Below are positions 24,178-33,247 of a stretch of DNA of 39,559 nt, in pieces; position 1 is the stretch's first letter; each line of letters opens with the position of its first letter. This stretch comes from Gammaproteobacteria bacterium (lineage in GTDB: Bacteria; Pseudomonadota; Gammaproteobacteria; Pseudomonadales; Azotimanducaceae): the NCBI GenBank assembly GCA_002708765.1, contig PAPD01000037.1, positions 1-39,559 on the forward strand, read 5' to 3'. The translations under genes and the position numbers were made by a program. The notes beneath the pieces are model-generated. The model saw nothing but the letters and a program-made list of their open reading frames with translations. It ran no database searches and had not been told where the DNA came from.

Positions 24178-25635
24178 ATGTCCCTTTCGTTAAAAGGAGT
24201 TAATGAAATACCGTCTTGTCATGGTGGTCTTGAAAATCTCGATGAGGAATACAATTATGATATGACGGAGATAGAGGGCGATCTTCCTCAAAATTTGAGA
24301 GGTACCTTTTTTAGGAACGGGCCTGGTCGCCAGAAAATCGGAGGAAAGAAGTATGGCCACTGGTTTGATGGTGATGGAATGCTTTGTGCCTACTCGTTTA
24401 ATAACGGAAAGGTATCTTTCATGAACCGTTATGTCAGAACTCCAAAATACATAAAAGAAACAGAATTTCAGAAGATCTGTTTTCGAGGGTTCGGAACCCA
24501 GATACCAGGAGGGCTAAGCTCAAATTTTATGAAAATGCCGGCAAACCCGGCAAATACAAGCTCTGTTTATCATGGAGGTAAATTCCTGGCTTTGAATGAA
24601 GGTGGAAAGCCGTGGGAACTGGATCCCCACAACCTGGAAACGGTCGGGGAGTTTACCTATGGCGGGGAACTCGAGCCCTCAATGGTATTTAGCGCTCATG
24701 GGAAAGTTCACCCGAAAAGCGGAGATTATATCAATTTTGGAGCGGGGGTTTCCGGGTTCGGAATCAGAGGACCGAAACCCTGTCTCAATATATATCGGGT
24801 AAATCAAGAAGGTGAGATGACTCAAAAGAGTAAAGTTACTCTTGATAACTTTCCGTTTTGTCATGATTTCGCGCTTTCTGACCGTCACGCGATATTTTTT
24901 CTTGGATCGATAGTGTTTGGAAATATGTTGCCGGTCGTTGTTGGCACCAGGACTATTTCTGACCAGGTAATATTTGATCCTCAAATACCGATGCAGATAT
25001 TAGTTGTTGATCTCGAGACTTTGGCAGAGGTTAAAAGATTCGAGACTGATCCGGGGGCTATTATTCATTTCGGAAATTCCTACGAAAAAGGAAATGAAAT
25101 CGTTATAGATGGGATGTTTCAGGACAGTTTTGTAGCTAATGAAACTCTCAAGGATGTATTCAACCCGGATGGGCGATTCGGGGGCGGTTGGTATAAGCGA
25201 TATTTCCTGGATATGGAATCCGGGGCGATGAGAGTGGAAGATGTTTTCTCTCATGAATGTGAGTTCCCTACTTTTAATTCAGCTTTCTCCGGCATGGAGA
25301 ATAGTATTACTTATGTAGCCTGTTCTATTGAGAATGGTGCGAACAGTTTTTTTAATGGCATTGCGAGGGTTTTTGGGGATGGTAGCTCTGATGTAGTGTC
25401 CCTGCCTCCTGGTTATTATGGTTCGGAGCCGATGTTTGCAGCTAGCTCTGATTCGAGAGGTGAGGGGGACGGCTATCTGTTAGTAGTTGTTTACAACGGC
25501 TTCGAGCATCGAAGCGAGCTCAGGATCTTCAAGGCTGAGAATATCGAAGCACCTGTTTGTATATTGAAGCATCCCCATCATTTGCCGCATCAATTTCATG
25601 GATTTTTTACTCCGGAGATATTTCTGGCTGCTTGA
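24178..25635 (+). CDS. Carotenoid/lignostilbene oxygenase family protein
   Basis: This non-haem Fe(II) dioxygenase of the RPE65/apocarotenoid/lignostilbene family cleaves a C=C bond of a conjugated substrate to two aldehydes or ketones. It has 485 residues and a seven-bladed propeller-type fold. The four iron histidines are H174 (SAHGKVHP), H229 (FCHDFALS), H297 (IIHFGNSY) and H474 (LPHQFHGFF); the early FFRNGPGR and HWFDGDGM motifs are also typical. ATG 24178 is chosen because TGAGG lies seven bases upstream; TTG at 24172 is the alternative. There is no signal peptide. The MDR reductase and TonB receptor that follow on the same strand fit uptake and processing of a hydrophobic substrate. Confidence 0.92.
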   Translation: MSLSLKGVNEIPSCHGGLENLDEEYNYDMTEIEGDLPQNLRGTFFRNGPGRQKIGGKKYGHWFDGDGMLCAYSFNNGKVSFMNRYVRTPKYIKETEFQKICFRGFGTQIPGGLSSNFMKMPANPANTSSVYHGGKFLALNEGGKPWELDPHNLETVGEFTYGGELEPSMVFSAHGKVHPKSGDYINFGAGVSGFGIRGPKPCLNIYRVNQEGEMTQKSKVTLDNFPFCHDFALSDRHAIFFLGSIVFGNMLPVVVGTRTISDQVIFDPQIPMQILVVDLETLAEVKRFETDPGAIIHFGNSYEKGNEIVIDGMFQDSFVANETLKDVFNPDGRFGGGWYKRYFLDMESGAMRVEDVFSHECEFPTFNSAFSGMENSITYVACSIENGANSFFNGIARVFGDGSSDVVSLPPGYYGSEPMFAASSDSRGEGDGYLLVVVYNGFEHRSELRIFKAENIEAPVCILKHPHHLPHQFHGFFTPEIFLAA

Positions 25636-25767
25636 TGTGGGTAGATCTGCAATCTTAACCCCGTTCCGTGTCTTTTATGGTGGCTTGGTCGCTGATATGC
25701 TATCAAGCTGCCCTAAAATGGAATGAAACAGTAGGTGGCTATTATTTCTCCATGCTTAGGACATTGA

Positions 25768-26811
25768 ATGCATAAAAAAATTGGATGTGCCGTGAATTCA
25801 TTTGATAGAAAAAATCGTTACTGGGTCATGAAATCCAGGCCTGAGGGAAACAATTTTTCCGAGTGTCTCGAGCTGAGAGAGGAAGAGGGTCTCTCTTTCC
25901 CTGAGGGAACATTTATTACCAGGAATATGTACCTTTCCATGGACGCGGGAACCAGAATGTATATGACAGAGCGAGAGGACTCATATCAGCCACCAATTCC
26001 GGTAGGTGAGAAACTAATGGGTACCGTTCTGGGAGAAATTATAGAAAGTAAGCACCCCGACTTTAAAGCAGGCCAGCGTCTGAGATCTTACGGGCAATGG
26101 TCGGATTATTCTCTGGTCGATCCCAAATCTATGTATCCGAGCTTGGTTGATGATTCTGAAATTGAATTGTCCAATTATATTGGAATATATGGTGCTAATG
26201 GATGGACTGCATATACTGGTGTAATTGATACCGCCAGAGCAAAAGCGGGAGATACTTTTGTTGTTTCCGCTGCAGCCGGTTGCACCGGCCTTTTAGCGGG
26301 ACAGATTGCGAAAATCGCGGGATGTAAAGTAATAGGAATTGCGGGAACAGAAGAAAAATGCAAATTGATCCGAGATAACTTCGGATTTGACGGTGCAGTT
26401 AATTATAAAACGGAGAATATTTCAGAGCGCCTTGGGCAACTTTGTCCTGAGGGGGTAAATGTCTATTTTGATAATGTGGCTGGATCTACGTTAGATGCGG
26501 TTCTCGAAAACATGGCTATTTTTGGAGTGGTGGCGGTCTGTGGTTTGATGGAAAATTATGGGTCAGTTGACCGTCTTCCGGGCCCAATGAACTATGATCT
26601 TGTGCTAATGAAGAGATTGAGAATCGAAGGATTTTTTTCGCCAGACTTCTATCATCGTGAGCCGGAGATTAATCCTGTCCTAAGAAAATGGGATAATCAG
26701 GGACTGCTTAGTCTGCCGATGCAGGAGACCAAAGGATTAGATCAGCTAGTTGAAGCTTATTCCTCACTATTCGAGGGCACTAATGTCGGAAAGGTCTTTG
26801 TCAAAGTCTGA
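25768..26811 (+). CDS. NADP-dependent medium-chain reductase (MDR, zinc-free)
   Basis: This 347-residue protein belongs to the prostaglandin-reductase/CurA-like branch of the medium-chain dehydrogenase/reductase family, which reduces C=C bonds of enones and enals using NADPH. Features are a GroES-like N-domain (FITRNMYLSMDAGTRMYM), YGANGWTAYTGV, the nucleotide-binding AAAGCTGLLAGQIAKIAGCKVIGIAGTEEK and VYFDNVAGSTLDAVL. The Cys/His zinc ligands of alcohol dehydrogenases are absent. AGGA about seven bases before ATG 25768 is the likely binding site. The carotenoid-oxygenase gene ends 132 bases upstream on the same strand. Reduction of an unsaturated cleavage product is plausible but inferred. 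Confidence 0.88.
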   Translation: MHKKIGCAVNSFDRKNRYWVMKSRPEGNNFSECLELREEEGLSFPEGTFITRNMYLSMDAGTRMYMTEREDSYQPPIPVGEKLMGTVLGEIIESKHPDFKAGQRLRSYGQWSDYSLVDPKSMYPSLVDDSEIELSNYIGIYGANGWTAYTGVIDTARAKAGDTFVVSAAAGCTGLLAGQIAKIAGCKVIGIAGTEEKCKLIRDNFGFDGAVNYKTENISERLGQLCPEGVNVYFDNVAGSTLDAVLENMAIFGVVAVCGLMENYGSVDRLPGPMNYDLVLMKRLRIEGFFSPDFYHREPEINPVLRKWDNQGLLSLPMQETKGLDQLVEAYSSLFEGTNVGKVFVKV

Positions 26812-26881
26812 TAGTCGACTTCCATATCTTTTTTTGTCCATCTTTTTCTAGATACTCTACCTTTATCTTAGGAGGTTGGTC

Positions 26882-26887
26882 TATAAT
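26882..26887 (+). promoter_or_regulatory. Candidate -10 element of the TonB receptor gene
   Basis: A perfect TATAAT sits 48 bases before the chosen ATG at 26935. The matching -35 region is poor, which suits an activated promoter. A transcript starting near 26894 would exclude the in-frame ATG at 26896 as a normal start. Confidence 0.4.
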
Positions 26888-26934
26888 GTTAGACGATGCC
26901 TGTTAAGCTCAAGAACCAACAAGGGGACCAAATC

Positions 26935-29166
26935 ATGTTATACAGACAACTAATATTGGGGCTCGCCGCCGTCCTGATTGTAATTTCAAATGTGTTTGCG
27001 GACGGAGTGATGGAAGAAGTTGTTGTTACTGCGCAAAAGAAAGAAGAAAATATTCAGGAAGTACCGATTTCTATAACAAAGATGACCGGCGATAGAGTCA
27101 CTGCCAGGTTTGCAGGCGGTGAAGACGCTCTTGCTCTGGCTCAAGCCGCACCGGGACTGCATGTAGAAACGTCAAATGGTCGGCTAGCGCCTCGTTTCTA
27201 TATGAGAGGTCTTGGGAATGCAGATTTTACGCAGGCTGCGTCTCAGCCTGTATCAATTGTTTTCGATGAGGTCCCGTTTGAAAAAAGGGGTTTTACATCT
27301 TTTCCGATTTTTGACGTGGATTCCATCGAGATCGGGAGAGGGCCACAAGGCACCCTGTTCGGGCGTAATACTACTGCTGGTGTGGTCAGCATAACCAGTC
27401 GGGGTCCCACCGAAGAAACAGAAGGTCACGTCAGAGTGAATATTGGTGATCTTGGAACCCGCAATGTCGAGGCGGCGATCGGTGGTACTGTGATAGAAGA
27501 TCAGTTAATGGCGAGGGTGTCCATGCTGCATCAGAACAGAGATAACTGGGTTGATAACGGATTTACCCAGCAAGATGATGCGCTGGGAGGTTTCGACGTA
27601 TTCGCTGTGAGGTTCCAGGTTCTCTTTACTCCATCGGATGATTTCAGTTTGTCGTTACTGCACCAGCGGCAGGATCAGGATGGGAACTCAGCGTCTCTTT
27701 TTCGAGCTAACGTCCTCAGTCAGGGAAGTAATGACCTTAATGATAACTATGATCGAGAAACCGTGTTTTTCGATGGCGGCAATAACAACCAAGCGAGAAT
27801 TAAATCTCATGGTACTACCTTAAAGATGAACTGGGAGTTAGGTGACTATACAGTGACATCGATTACGTCCTATCAGGATATTTATGATCGTGAAGCCAGA
27901 GGAGACATCGATGGCGGATTCGGGTGTCTGTTTACCTGTGGCGGAGGACCTGCAGGCCCGGCTAGCGATCCATTCAGTCCGTTTGCCTCCCCGTTTGTAG
28001 TCAACGTCGATACCGGAAGTCAGCTCGATGTGAATCAGTTGACCCAAGAATTAAGGCTCGCAAGTAATCTTGATGGTGTCTTTAATTATCAGGTAGGGCT
28101 TTTCTACTTCAAGGACGAATTTGAAGGTATCTCAAGCAGCCAGAATGCAGGAGCTGCGTCTTATACGGCGAATTCCAGTTCCTATATAGAAAACAGGGCC
28201 TGGGCATTGTTCGGTCAGGGAACGTATGAGCTCAGCGATGATCTTAAGCTGACTTTTGGACTTCGTTATACAGATGATGAAAAGGACGCTAACCATGTGA
28301 GATTCCTGGCTGATGGACCGGCGCCTCTGGCTCCTATCAGCCTGCAGGACGATAATGTGAGCTGGGACGTGTCGCTATCAAAGACAACTGAGAGCGGTAA
28401 TCAGATGTATGTCCGTGCGGCCTCCGGATTCAGGGCTCAGACTATTCAGGATCGACTGCAAGATGATCCTGATATTACGACCGCTGATTCGGAGACAATT
28501 CATTCTTTTGAAATTGGTTATAAGGCCCTTTGGGACAGAGCGAGGCTCAATGCAGCGGCTTTTTATTACGTAATTGATGATATGCAGCTGGTAGCTGTCG
28601 GTGGTGCCGACAATTCTACAAGATTGTTGAACGCGGACAGAGGCACCGGTGCAGGTGTTGAGATAGAGGTAGAGTACGCTGTTACCGATAATCTTATCTT
28701 CTCAGCAGGCTTTGGTAGTGCAGATACCAAGATCAAGCAGGAAGGGTTGGCTACTGCGCCTTGTGGTTCAGGGTTGTGTACTATTCTCGACCCGATTGAT
28801 GCGAATGGTAATGCGGTAATCGATGGGAATTCTTTCCAGCATGCACCAGAATGGTCCCTAAATTTCGAGATTGATTATACTGTTCCATTGGAAAATGGTG
28901 ATGAAATGTATGTATATACAGACTGGAAATTCAAGGGAGAGACTCAGGATTTCCTTTACCAAAGTATCGAATATACTTTTGATACTCAGTTTGAAGGAGG
29001 CCTCAGAGCAGGCTACCGTAGTTCGGCAAATAATTACGAAGTGGGTATCTTTGCTCGCAATATCACAGACGAAGACAACGTCATTGGCGGGATAGACTTT
29101 GCTAATTTGCTTGCATATGTTAACCAGCCTAGAGTCGTAGGAGTTGAGGCGTCTTTCAGGTTCTAA
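26935..29166 (+). CDS. TonB-dependent outer-membrane receptor
   Basis: This is an outer-membrane beta-barrel receptor energised by TonB-ExbBD for uptake of large or scarce substrates. ATG 26935 gives 743 residues with a clear signal peptide (MLYRQLILGLAAVLIVISNVFA, likely cleaved before DG) and AAGGGGACC upstream. A longer frame from 26896 would mask the signal. A TonB box EEVVVTAQ (27-34) precedes the plug (NIQEVPISITKM ... MRGLGN ... IEIGRGPQGTLFGRNTTAGVV). The barrel ends in the aromatic ...VGVEASFRF needed for BAM recognition. The type resembles receptors linked to catabolism of hydrophobic or aromatic compounds rather than siderophores; the substrate is not shown. Confidence 0.93.
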   Translation: MLYRQLILGLAAVLIVISNVFADGVMEEVVVTAQKKEENIQEVPISITKMTGDRVTARFAGGEDALALAQAAPGLHVETSNGRLAPRFYMRGLGNADFTQAASQPVSIVFDEVPFEKRGFTSFPIFDVDSIEIGRGPQGTLFGRNTTAGVVSITSRGPTEETEGHVRVNIGDLGTRNVEAAIGGTVIEDQLMARVSMLHQNRDNWVDNGFTQQDDALGGFDVFAVRFQVLFTPSDDFSLSLLHQRQDQDGNSASLFRANVLSQGSNDLNDNYDRETVFFDGGNNNQARIKSHGTTLKMNWELGDYTVTSITSYQDIYDREARGDIDGGFGCLFTCGGGPAGPASDPFSPFASPFVVNVDTGSQLDVNQLTQELRLASNLDGVFNYQVGLFYFKDEFEGISSSQNAGAASYTANSSSYIENRAWALFGQGTYELSDDLKLTFGLRYTDDEKDANHVRFLADGPAPLAPISLQDDNVSWDVSLSKTTESGNQMYVRAASGFRAQTIQDRLQDDPDITTADSETIHSFEIGYKALWDRARLNAAAFYYVIDDMQLVAVGGADNSTRLLNADRGTGAGVEIEVEYAVTDNLIFSAGFGSADTKIKQEGLATAPCGSGLCTILDPIDANGNAVIDGNSFQHAPEWSLNFEIDYTVPLENGDEMYVYTDWKFKGETQDFLYQSIEYTFDTQFEGGLRAGYRSSANNYEVGIFARNITDEDNVIGGIDFANLLAYVNQPRVVGVEASFRF

Positions 29167-29190
29167 ATAGTATAACCTTGGTCTAGAGTA

Positions 29191-29224
29191 AAGGCGCTCT
29201 TGGGATTCCAGAGCGCCTTTTTTG
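29191..29224 (+). terminator. Rho-independent terminator after the TonB receptor
   Basis: A perfect 10-bp stem AAGGCGCTCT (29191-29200) and AGAGCGCCTT (29210-29219) with a nine-base loop is followed by a T run (29218-29223). It lies 25 bases after the receptor stop. The A-rich flank on the other side is short, so it should act mainly on the plus strand. Confidence 0.92.
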
Positions 29225-29274
29225 GTTAAGATCCTTGTCCTCGTTTTATTCAATCTGTCCGAGGTCGGGGTTTT

Positions 29275-29889
29275 TCAATCCCAGGTGTCAAACCGCATGA
29301 TATCTGACACTGGCTTTCTCGTGACGGGCCCGAACTTTCCCATCGGATAGCCGACGGGTATAAGACAAAGTGCTGCAAAGGTATCGGGCAAATTAAGGAT
29401 GTCTCGGATAGCTCCCTGATCTCGCAAAGACAAGGTCGTGGGCGCCGCTCCTAACCCCAGAGCTCTGGCAGTAAGAAGAAGGTTCTGAATGCCTGGCCAG
29501 ACGGAGCCTGCTTGTCTGTAGACGTGGATTCCCTCTACTTTCTCCGGATACTCAAAGCATGCCACGATCAAGGCGGGGATCTCGTGCATATGATCCATCT
29601 GCCAGACCACGGCTTCCAGTAAGCGTTTTTGCTTGGCGTTTTTCGGGTTTTTGACATCTTCTGCTATGTACGGTTCCCCATGTTTTCGGTTTTGATCCGA
29701 TAGCTTTTTCTTAATTTCGGGGTCTCTGACGACTACCCAGCGTGCTCTCTGGGAATTGGATCCGGAGGGTGCCTGGTTCGCTGCGTCAATTAGCCTTATG
29801 AGTTTTTCTTCTGGAATTGTTTCCGGTTTGATTTTTCGCATTGCCCGGCAATTATAGATAGCTTCATCCAAGGTGATTTGTTCTGACAT
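29275..29889 (-). CDS. Nitroreductase family protein
   Basis: This 204-residue FMN-dependent oxidoreductase has the nitroreductase fold and presumably uses NAD(P)H to reduce nitro, quinone or enone groups. Typical elements are the N-terminal AIYNCRAMRKIKPETIPEEKL with FMN-phosphate-binding arginines, APSGSNSQRARWVVV, SVWPGIQNLLLTARALGLGAAP and the C-terminal IPVGYPMGKFGPVTRKPVSDI. It points toward the TonB receptor with the terminator in between. Dehalogenase- or dehydrogenase-like activities also occur in this family, so no substrate is given. Confidence 0.88.
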   Translation of the reverse strand: MSEQITLDEAIYNCRAMRKIKPETIPEEKLIRLIDAANQAPSGSNSQRARWVVVRDPEIKKKLSDQNRKHGEPYIAEDVKNPKNAKQKRLLEAVVWQMDHMHEIPALIVACFEYPEKVEGIHVYRQAGSVWPGIQNLLLTARALGLGAAPTTLSLRDQGAIRDILNLPDTFAALCLIPVGYPMGKFGPVTRKPVSDIMRFDTWD

Positions 29890-30024
29890 TTTTTTCCTTA
29901 ATAAAAAATAATAGGCTGGTTTATCATGAATACTAGGGAAAAGGATGGCTTTGCGCTAGGAATTCCTGATGTCCTTCATTCTGGGGTTAATTATAGGGTT
30001 TTGTTATAGAAAAATGATCTGTAG

Positions 30025-30053
30025 TTGCACTGGTTGGGCGGGTATGGTTAATA
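30025..30053 (+). promoter_or_regulatory. Candidate promoter of the saccharopine-dehydrogenase-like gene
   Basis: TTGCAC (30025-30030) and TTAATA (30048-30053) are 17 bases apart in the 186-base gap between two divergent genes. The leader would be short (about 16 bases). The rest of this gap shows only a 27-codon frame without a binding site. Confidence 0.3.
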
Positions 30054-30075
30054 CTTCAGGAGGCAGGTTTGTGAG

Positions 30076-31257
30076 ATGAAAATAATAATCCCTGGTGGCT
30101 GCGGTGGTATGGGAAGGTTTCTTGTGGCTGCTGTAGTTAAATTTCAAGCGCTGGAAGCGATAGCGATCGCAGATATAAATGAGAGTTCGGCCAGGAAATT
30201 TGCTGAAAAATTCGATAATAGGGTTACTGGCGTCGGCCTGGATGTTTCCGATTCCGTCGTGATGTCGGAGGTTTTCAAAGAGTTTGATGTCGTTTTGAAT
30301 ATGACCGGTCCTTTTTTCTTGTACGGCAAACCCGTTCTGGAAGCAGCAATTCAGTCTGGCTGCCACTATATGGATATCTGTGATGACTGGGAGCCTACCG
30401 AGGAGATGTTGAAGCTGGATGGCGTAGCGAAAGCCAATGGATTGACCGCTATTGTCGGGTTGGGCGCTAGCCCCGGTCTTACAAATATTCTCGCTCTGAT
30501 AGCCATGAGTAGGCTGGATTCGGTACATAGAATATATACGGGATGGGATATGAATGCTGCTTCACCGGAAGAGCAATCTTCCCAGACAGGGGCAAACGCT
30601 GCAATGGTGCATGCTGTCGAGCAAATGATAGGTGAGGTGAAGATTTACCGTGATAACAGATTTGAAATGGTTCGTCCCCTGGAAAAGATTCTTACCGGTT
30701 ACCCCGGAGTAGAGAATTCTTGGGCAAATATTTTCGGGCACCCGGAAGCAATTACTTTTCCCCATCATTATCCTCAGATCAGGGAATCAGTTAATCTGTG
30801 CCACGGAATGGAAGATAGTTTATCTGTCTTGAAACTTTTGCGATTCGTCGTTGAGTGGAAGCTTATATCCAGAGCTCGAGCTGCAAAAATTCTCGACTGG
30901 TTAGAGGTTAATGCCTTCAATAATTCAGAAGATCCTTCAGGGGAACTGCCTCCCGTCTACGGTCTGGCGATCGGTGAAATAAATGGTAAATCGGCATCTG
31001 TTGGTTGTGCTCTGGTTTCTGATCCCTTACAAAAGACGTCGATGGGAGAGGCGACTGCATATCCGCTAGCATGCGGCTTGAAGATGTTTATTGAAGGTGG
31101 CATCGATAGGAGAGGAGTTTTTGCTCCGGAATGCGGAGCCATCGATCCGTTTATTTTCTTGGATCACTTTTTCCGTCTAATCCTGGAGCTTCCAGAAGAG
31201 CAGTCGTTTGAAGTGAGTGAGATGATCGAAATCCGTGATAGCCGGGATCTGCTCTGA
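30076..31257 (+). CDS. Saccharopine dehydrogenase-like NAD(P)-binding protein
   Basis: This 393-residue protein has an N-terminal Rossmann fold (MKIIIPGGCGGMGRFL, glycines 7-13; acidic end of beta2 in AIADINES). A family-typical segment DVVLNMTGPFFLYGKPVLEAAIQSGCHYMDICDDW follows, then AIVGLGASPGLTNILAL. Proteins of this type are often annotated as saccharopine dehydrogenases, but most do not act in lysine metabolism. The substrate is unknown. AGGAGG (30058-30063) is 12 bases before the ATG, rather far for a Shine-Dalgarno. It is convergent with the acyl-CoA dehydrogenase gene, 34 bases apart. Confidence 0.8.
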   Translation: MKIIIPGGCGGMGRFLVAAVVKFQALEAIAIADINESSARKFAEKFDNRVTGVGLDVSDSVVMSEVFKEFDVVLNMTGPFFLYGKPVLEAAIQSGCHYMDICDDWEPTEEMLKLDGVAKANGLTAIVGLGASPGLTNILALIAMSRLDSVHRIYTGWDMNAASPEEQSSQTGANAAMVHAVEQMIGEVKIYRDNRFEMVRPLEKILTGYPGVENSWANIFGHPEAITFPHHYPQIRESVNLCHGMEDSLSVLKLLRFVVEWKLISRARAAKILDWLEVNAFNNSEDPSGELPPVYGLAIGEINGKSASVGCALVSDPLQKTSMGEATAYPLACGLKMFIEGGIDRRGVFAPECGAIDPFIFLDHFFRLILELPEEQSFEVSEMIEIRDSRDLL

Positions 31258-31291
31258 GATTATTCTAGCCTCCGAAAAAAATCTTTCTGAT

Positions 31292-32467
31292 CTATAACCC
31301 TAAGACCGATTTGGCAATAATATTCTTCTGGACTTCCTTGGCTCCGCCGAAAACGGTTGACGCTCTTTCGTTCAGGTATCCCGCAGAGATCGTCTCGTGC
31401 TCTTTTTCTCCGATGGTTTCCTCGTTTTGAATAAGAAGAAGATTATTATGGGGCAAGTTGTAGTTGCTGATAGCTTCCATCTTCAAAGTCGAAATTTCCT
31501 GCCCAAGAGAACTGGCCATAATTTTCATCAGAGACGACCCAGCCCCGGGTTTTTCTCCTCTAGCAATTTTTGATTGCATGTCTGTTTCCATCTGGGAAAG
31601 CGCAGAGATCTTGATATCAATTTCTTTGGCTCTTTTCTTTAGCGGGATCTCCCCCTCCACCTTCTGGAGTATAAGGTTCAGTTCCGCTATATCGACCTGC
31701 AATCGTGTCGCTACGGAACTACCTCCTCGTTCGAATTCCAGGAGGTACTTGGCAACTTTCCATCCATCGTTCTCTGGTCCAACTATATTCGTTATAGGGA
31801 CCCGAACGTTATCAAAGAAAACCTGATTAACTTCGTGGTCTCCCGCCATCGTAATGATCGGTTCCACGCTTATTCCAGGTGTATTCATTTCGATAAGAAG
31901 AAAACTTATTCCAGCTTGAGGTTTAACTTCCTGGTCGGTTCTAACAAGGCAGAAGATATGATCTGCATAATGTGCATTTGTCGTCCAGATTTTGGTTCCG
32001 TTTACGACATAGTAATCACCATCTCTTTCAGCGCGTGTTTTAAGGCTGGCCAGATCCGACCCTGATCCGGGTTCCGAATACCCCTGGCACCAATAGTGTT
32101 CGGCAGACAACATTTTAGGGAGATAATAATCTTGTTGTTCTTTTGTTCCGTATTTAAAAATGACCGGCGCCAGCATTCTCAAGCCCAGAGGTATAAGTTT
32201 CGGGGCTCCGGCTTTTTCACATTCGCTGTTAAAAATATACCGTTGATTCGATGACCAACCCGTTCCGCCGAATTCTTTTGGCCATGCCACGCCGGCCCAC
32301 CCGCGTTTATTTAAAACCTCTTGCCAGGCCATGGCTGCTTCGTTGTTTCCAAGAGCGGTCGTCGATTTTTTGTTGCCAGCAATGATTTGCGGAGTTAATT
32401 CTTCGTTTAGAAGTTGTCTTACTTGATCTCTGAAGGCTAGCTCTTCTTCAGTTAATTTTAGTTCCAC
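31292..32467 (-). CDS. Acyl-CoA dehydrogenase family protein
   Basis: This 391-residue FAD flavoprotein introduces a C2-C3 double bond into an acyl-CoA. It has an N-terminal helical domain (LTEEELAFRDQVRQLL), GWAGVAWPKEFGG, the FAD-binding YSEPGSGSDLASLKTRAERDGDYYVVNGTKIWTT and the C-terminal helical domain. The terminal segment VFGGAKEVQKNIIAKSVLGL has Gly where medium-chain enzymes carry the catalytic Glu of the YEG motif. That variant is common in enzymes of sterol, terpenoid or branched-acid degradation, where the base may lie elsewhere or in a partner subunit. No second acyl-CoA dehydrogenase is beside it. Confidence 0.92.
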   Translation of the reverse strand: MELKLTEEELAFRDQVRQLLNEELTPQIIAGNKKSTTALGNNEAAMAWQEVLNKRGWAGVAWPKEFGGTGWSSNQRYIFNSECEKAGAPKLIPLGLRMLAPVIFKYGTKEQQDYYLPKMLSAEHYWCQGYSEPGSGSDLASLKTRAERDGDYYVVNGTKIWTTNAHYADHIFCLVRTDQEVKPQAGISFLLIEMNTPGISVEPIITMAGDHEVNQVFFDNVRVPITNIVGPENDGWKVAKYLLEFERGGSSVATRLQVDIAELNLILQKVEGEIPLKKRAKEIDIKISALSQMETDMQSKIARGEKPGAGSSLMKIMASSLGQEISTLKMEAISNYNLPHNNLLLIQNEETIGEKEHETISAGYLNERASTVFGGAKEVQKNIIAKSVLGL

Positions 32468-32545
32468 TCTTTTTCTCTGCTATTCGTATCGGCATCAGAG
32501 TTTAGCGTTGTATCAGTTTTAAGGAAAGCCAATTTGTTTTCTATC

Positions 32546-33145
32546 TCAAAGCTGGGTTATCACTGGCAGTATTGCAGTTATCAGAAGAATCGAGGATATT
32601 CGATTGAACCACATTTGTCTTTTCCCGAAGCTGAGAAATTTTCCGATAAATACGCCGCTATAGGCCCAGATCAGTGCGGATAACCATGCCACCAGAAAAA
32701 AAATAACTATGATGGGGACAAAGGTCTCGGTTAAGCTGCTATTCGGATTCGTGTAGGTAGAGATCGCTGTAATGATTACGAGCATCCCCTTGGGATTGAC
32801 CCATTGAAATAAGAACGCTTCAAAAAAGGTAATGGGATGATCGCTAGATTTATCATCCAAGGACCCCATATTCCATATTCTGAATGCCAGGTACGTAATT
32901 ACAATTATTCCTGCTACCTTAAGAAACTGATGTAGTAAAGGAATGTGAGTTAGGAGCCATCCCAATCCGAGACAGGCAATGAGAACAACAAAGGTGAAAC
33001 CGCTGACAACCCCATATATATGTGGCAAGGTTCTTCGAAGACCAAAGTTTGCACCGGAAACCGACAACAAAAGATTGTTGGGCCCGGGGGTAATTGCCGT
33101 GACAAAGGCAAATACGGAAAACGATACTAGGTTTGCGATGTCCAA
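32546..33145 (-). CDS. LysE family translocator
   Basis: This 199-residue inner-membrane protein of the LysE/RhtB exporter family has six hydrophobic segments. The family signature ITPGPNNLLLSVSGANFGLRRTLPHIYGV is near the N-terminus and FQWVNPKGMLVIITAIS is in the middle. Members export amino acids or small metabolites by proton antiport; the substrate cannot be told. The gap to the acyl-CoA dehydrogenase gene downstream on the same strand is 78 bases. It is divergent from the small zinc-ribbon protein. Confidence 0.9.
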   Translation of the reverse strand: MDIANLVSFSVFAFVTAITPGPNNLLLSVSGANFGLRRTLPHIYGVVSGFTFVVLIACLGLGWLLTHIPLLHQFLKVAGIIVITYLAFRIWNMGSLDDKSSDHPITFFEAFLFQWVNPKGMLVIITAISTYTNPNSSLTETFVPIIVIFFLVAWLSALIWAYSGVFIGKFLSFGKRQMWFNRISSILLITAILPVITQL

Positions 33146-33247
33146 TTCCGGCAGACCAGATTTTTCTATTTACCTAATTATTAAGGAATATCCTAATACT
33201 TCAATGTTATTTCGAGTTCCTGGTTAGTTTACGAAGGAGGCTACAAT

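Noticed and set aside
29926-30009. A 27-codon frame in the gap between the nitroreductase and saccharopine-dehydrogenase-like genes
   Set aside because: No Shine-Dalgarno precedes it, and the predicted promoter lies after it; probably chance.
30004-30528. A 174-codon frame on the minus strand
   Set aside because: It is antisense to the saccharopine-dehydrogenase-like gene, whose Rossmann motif and family segments are clear; no domain or binding site supports the minus-strand frame.
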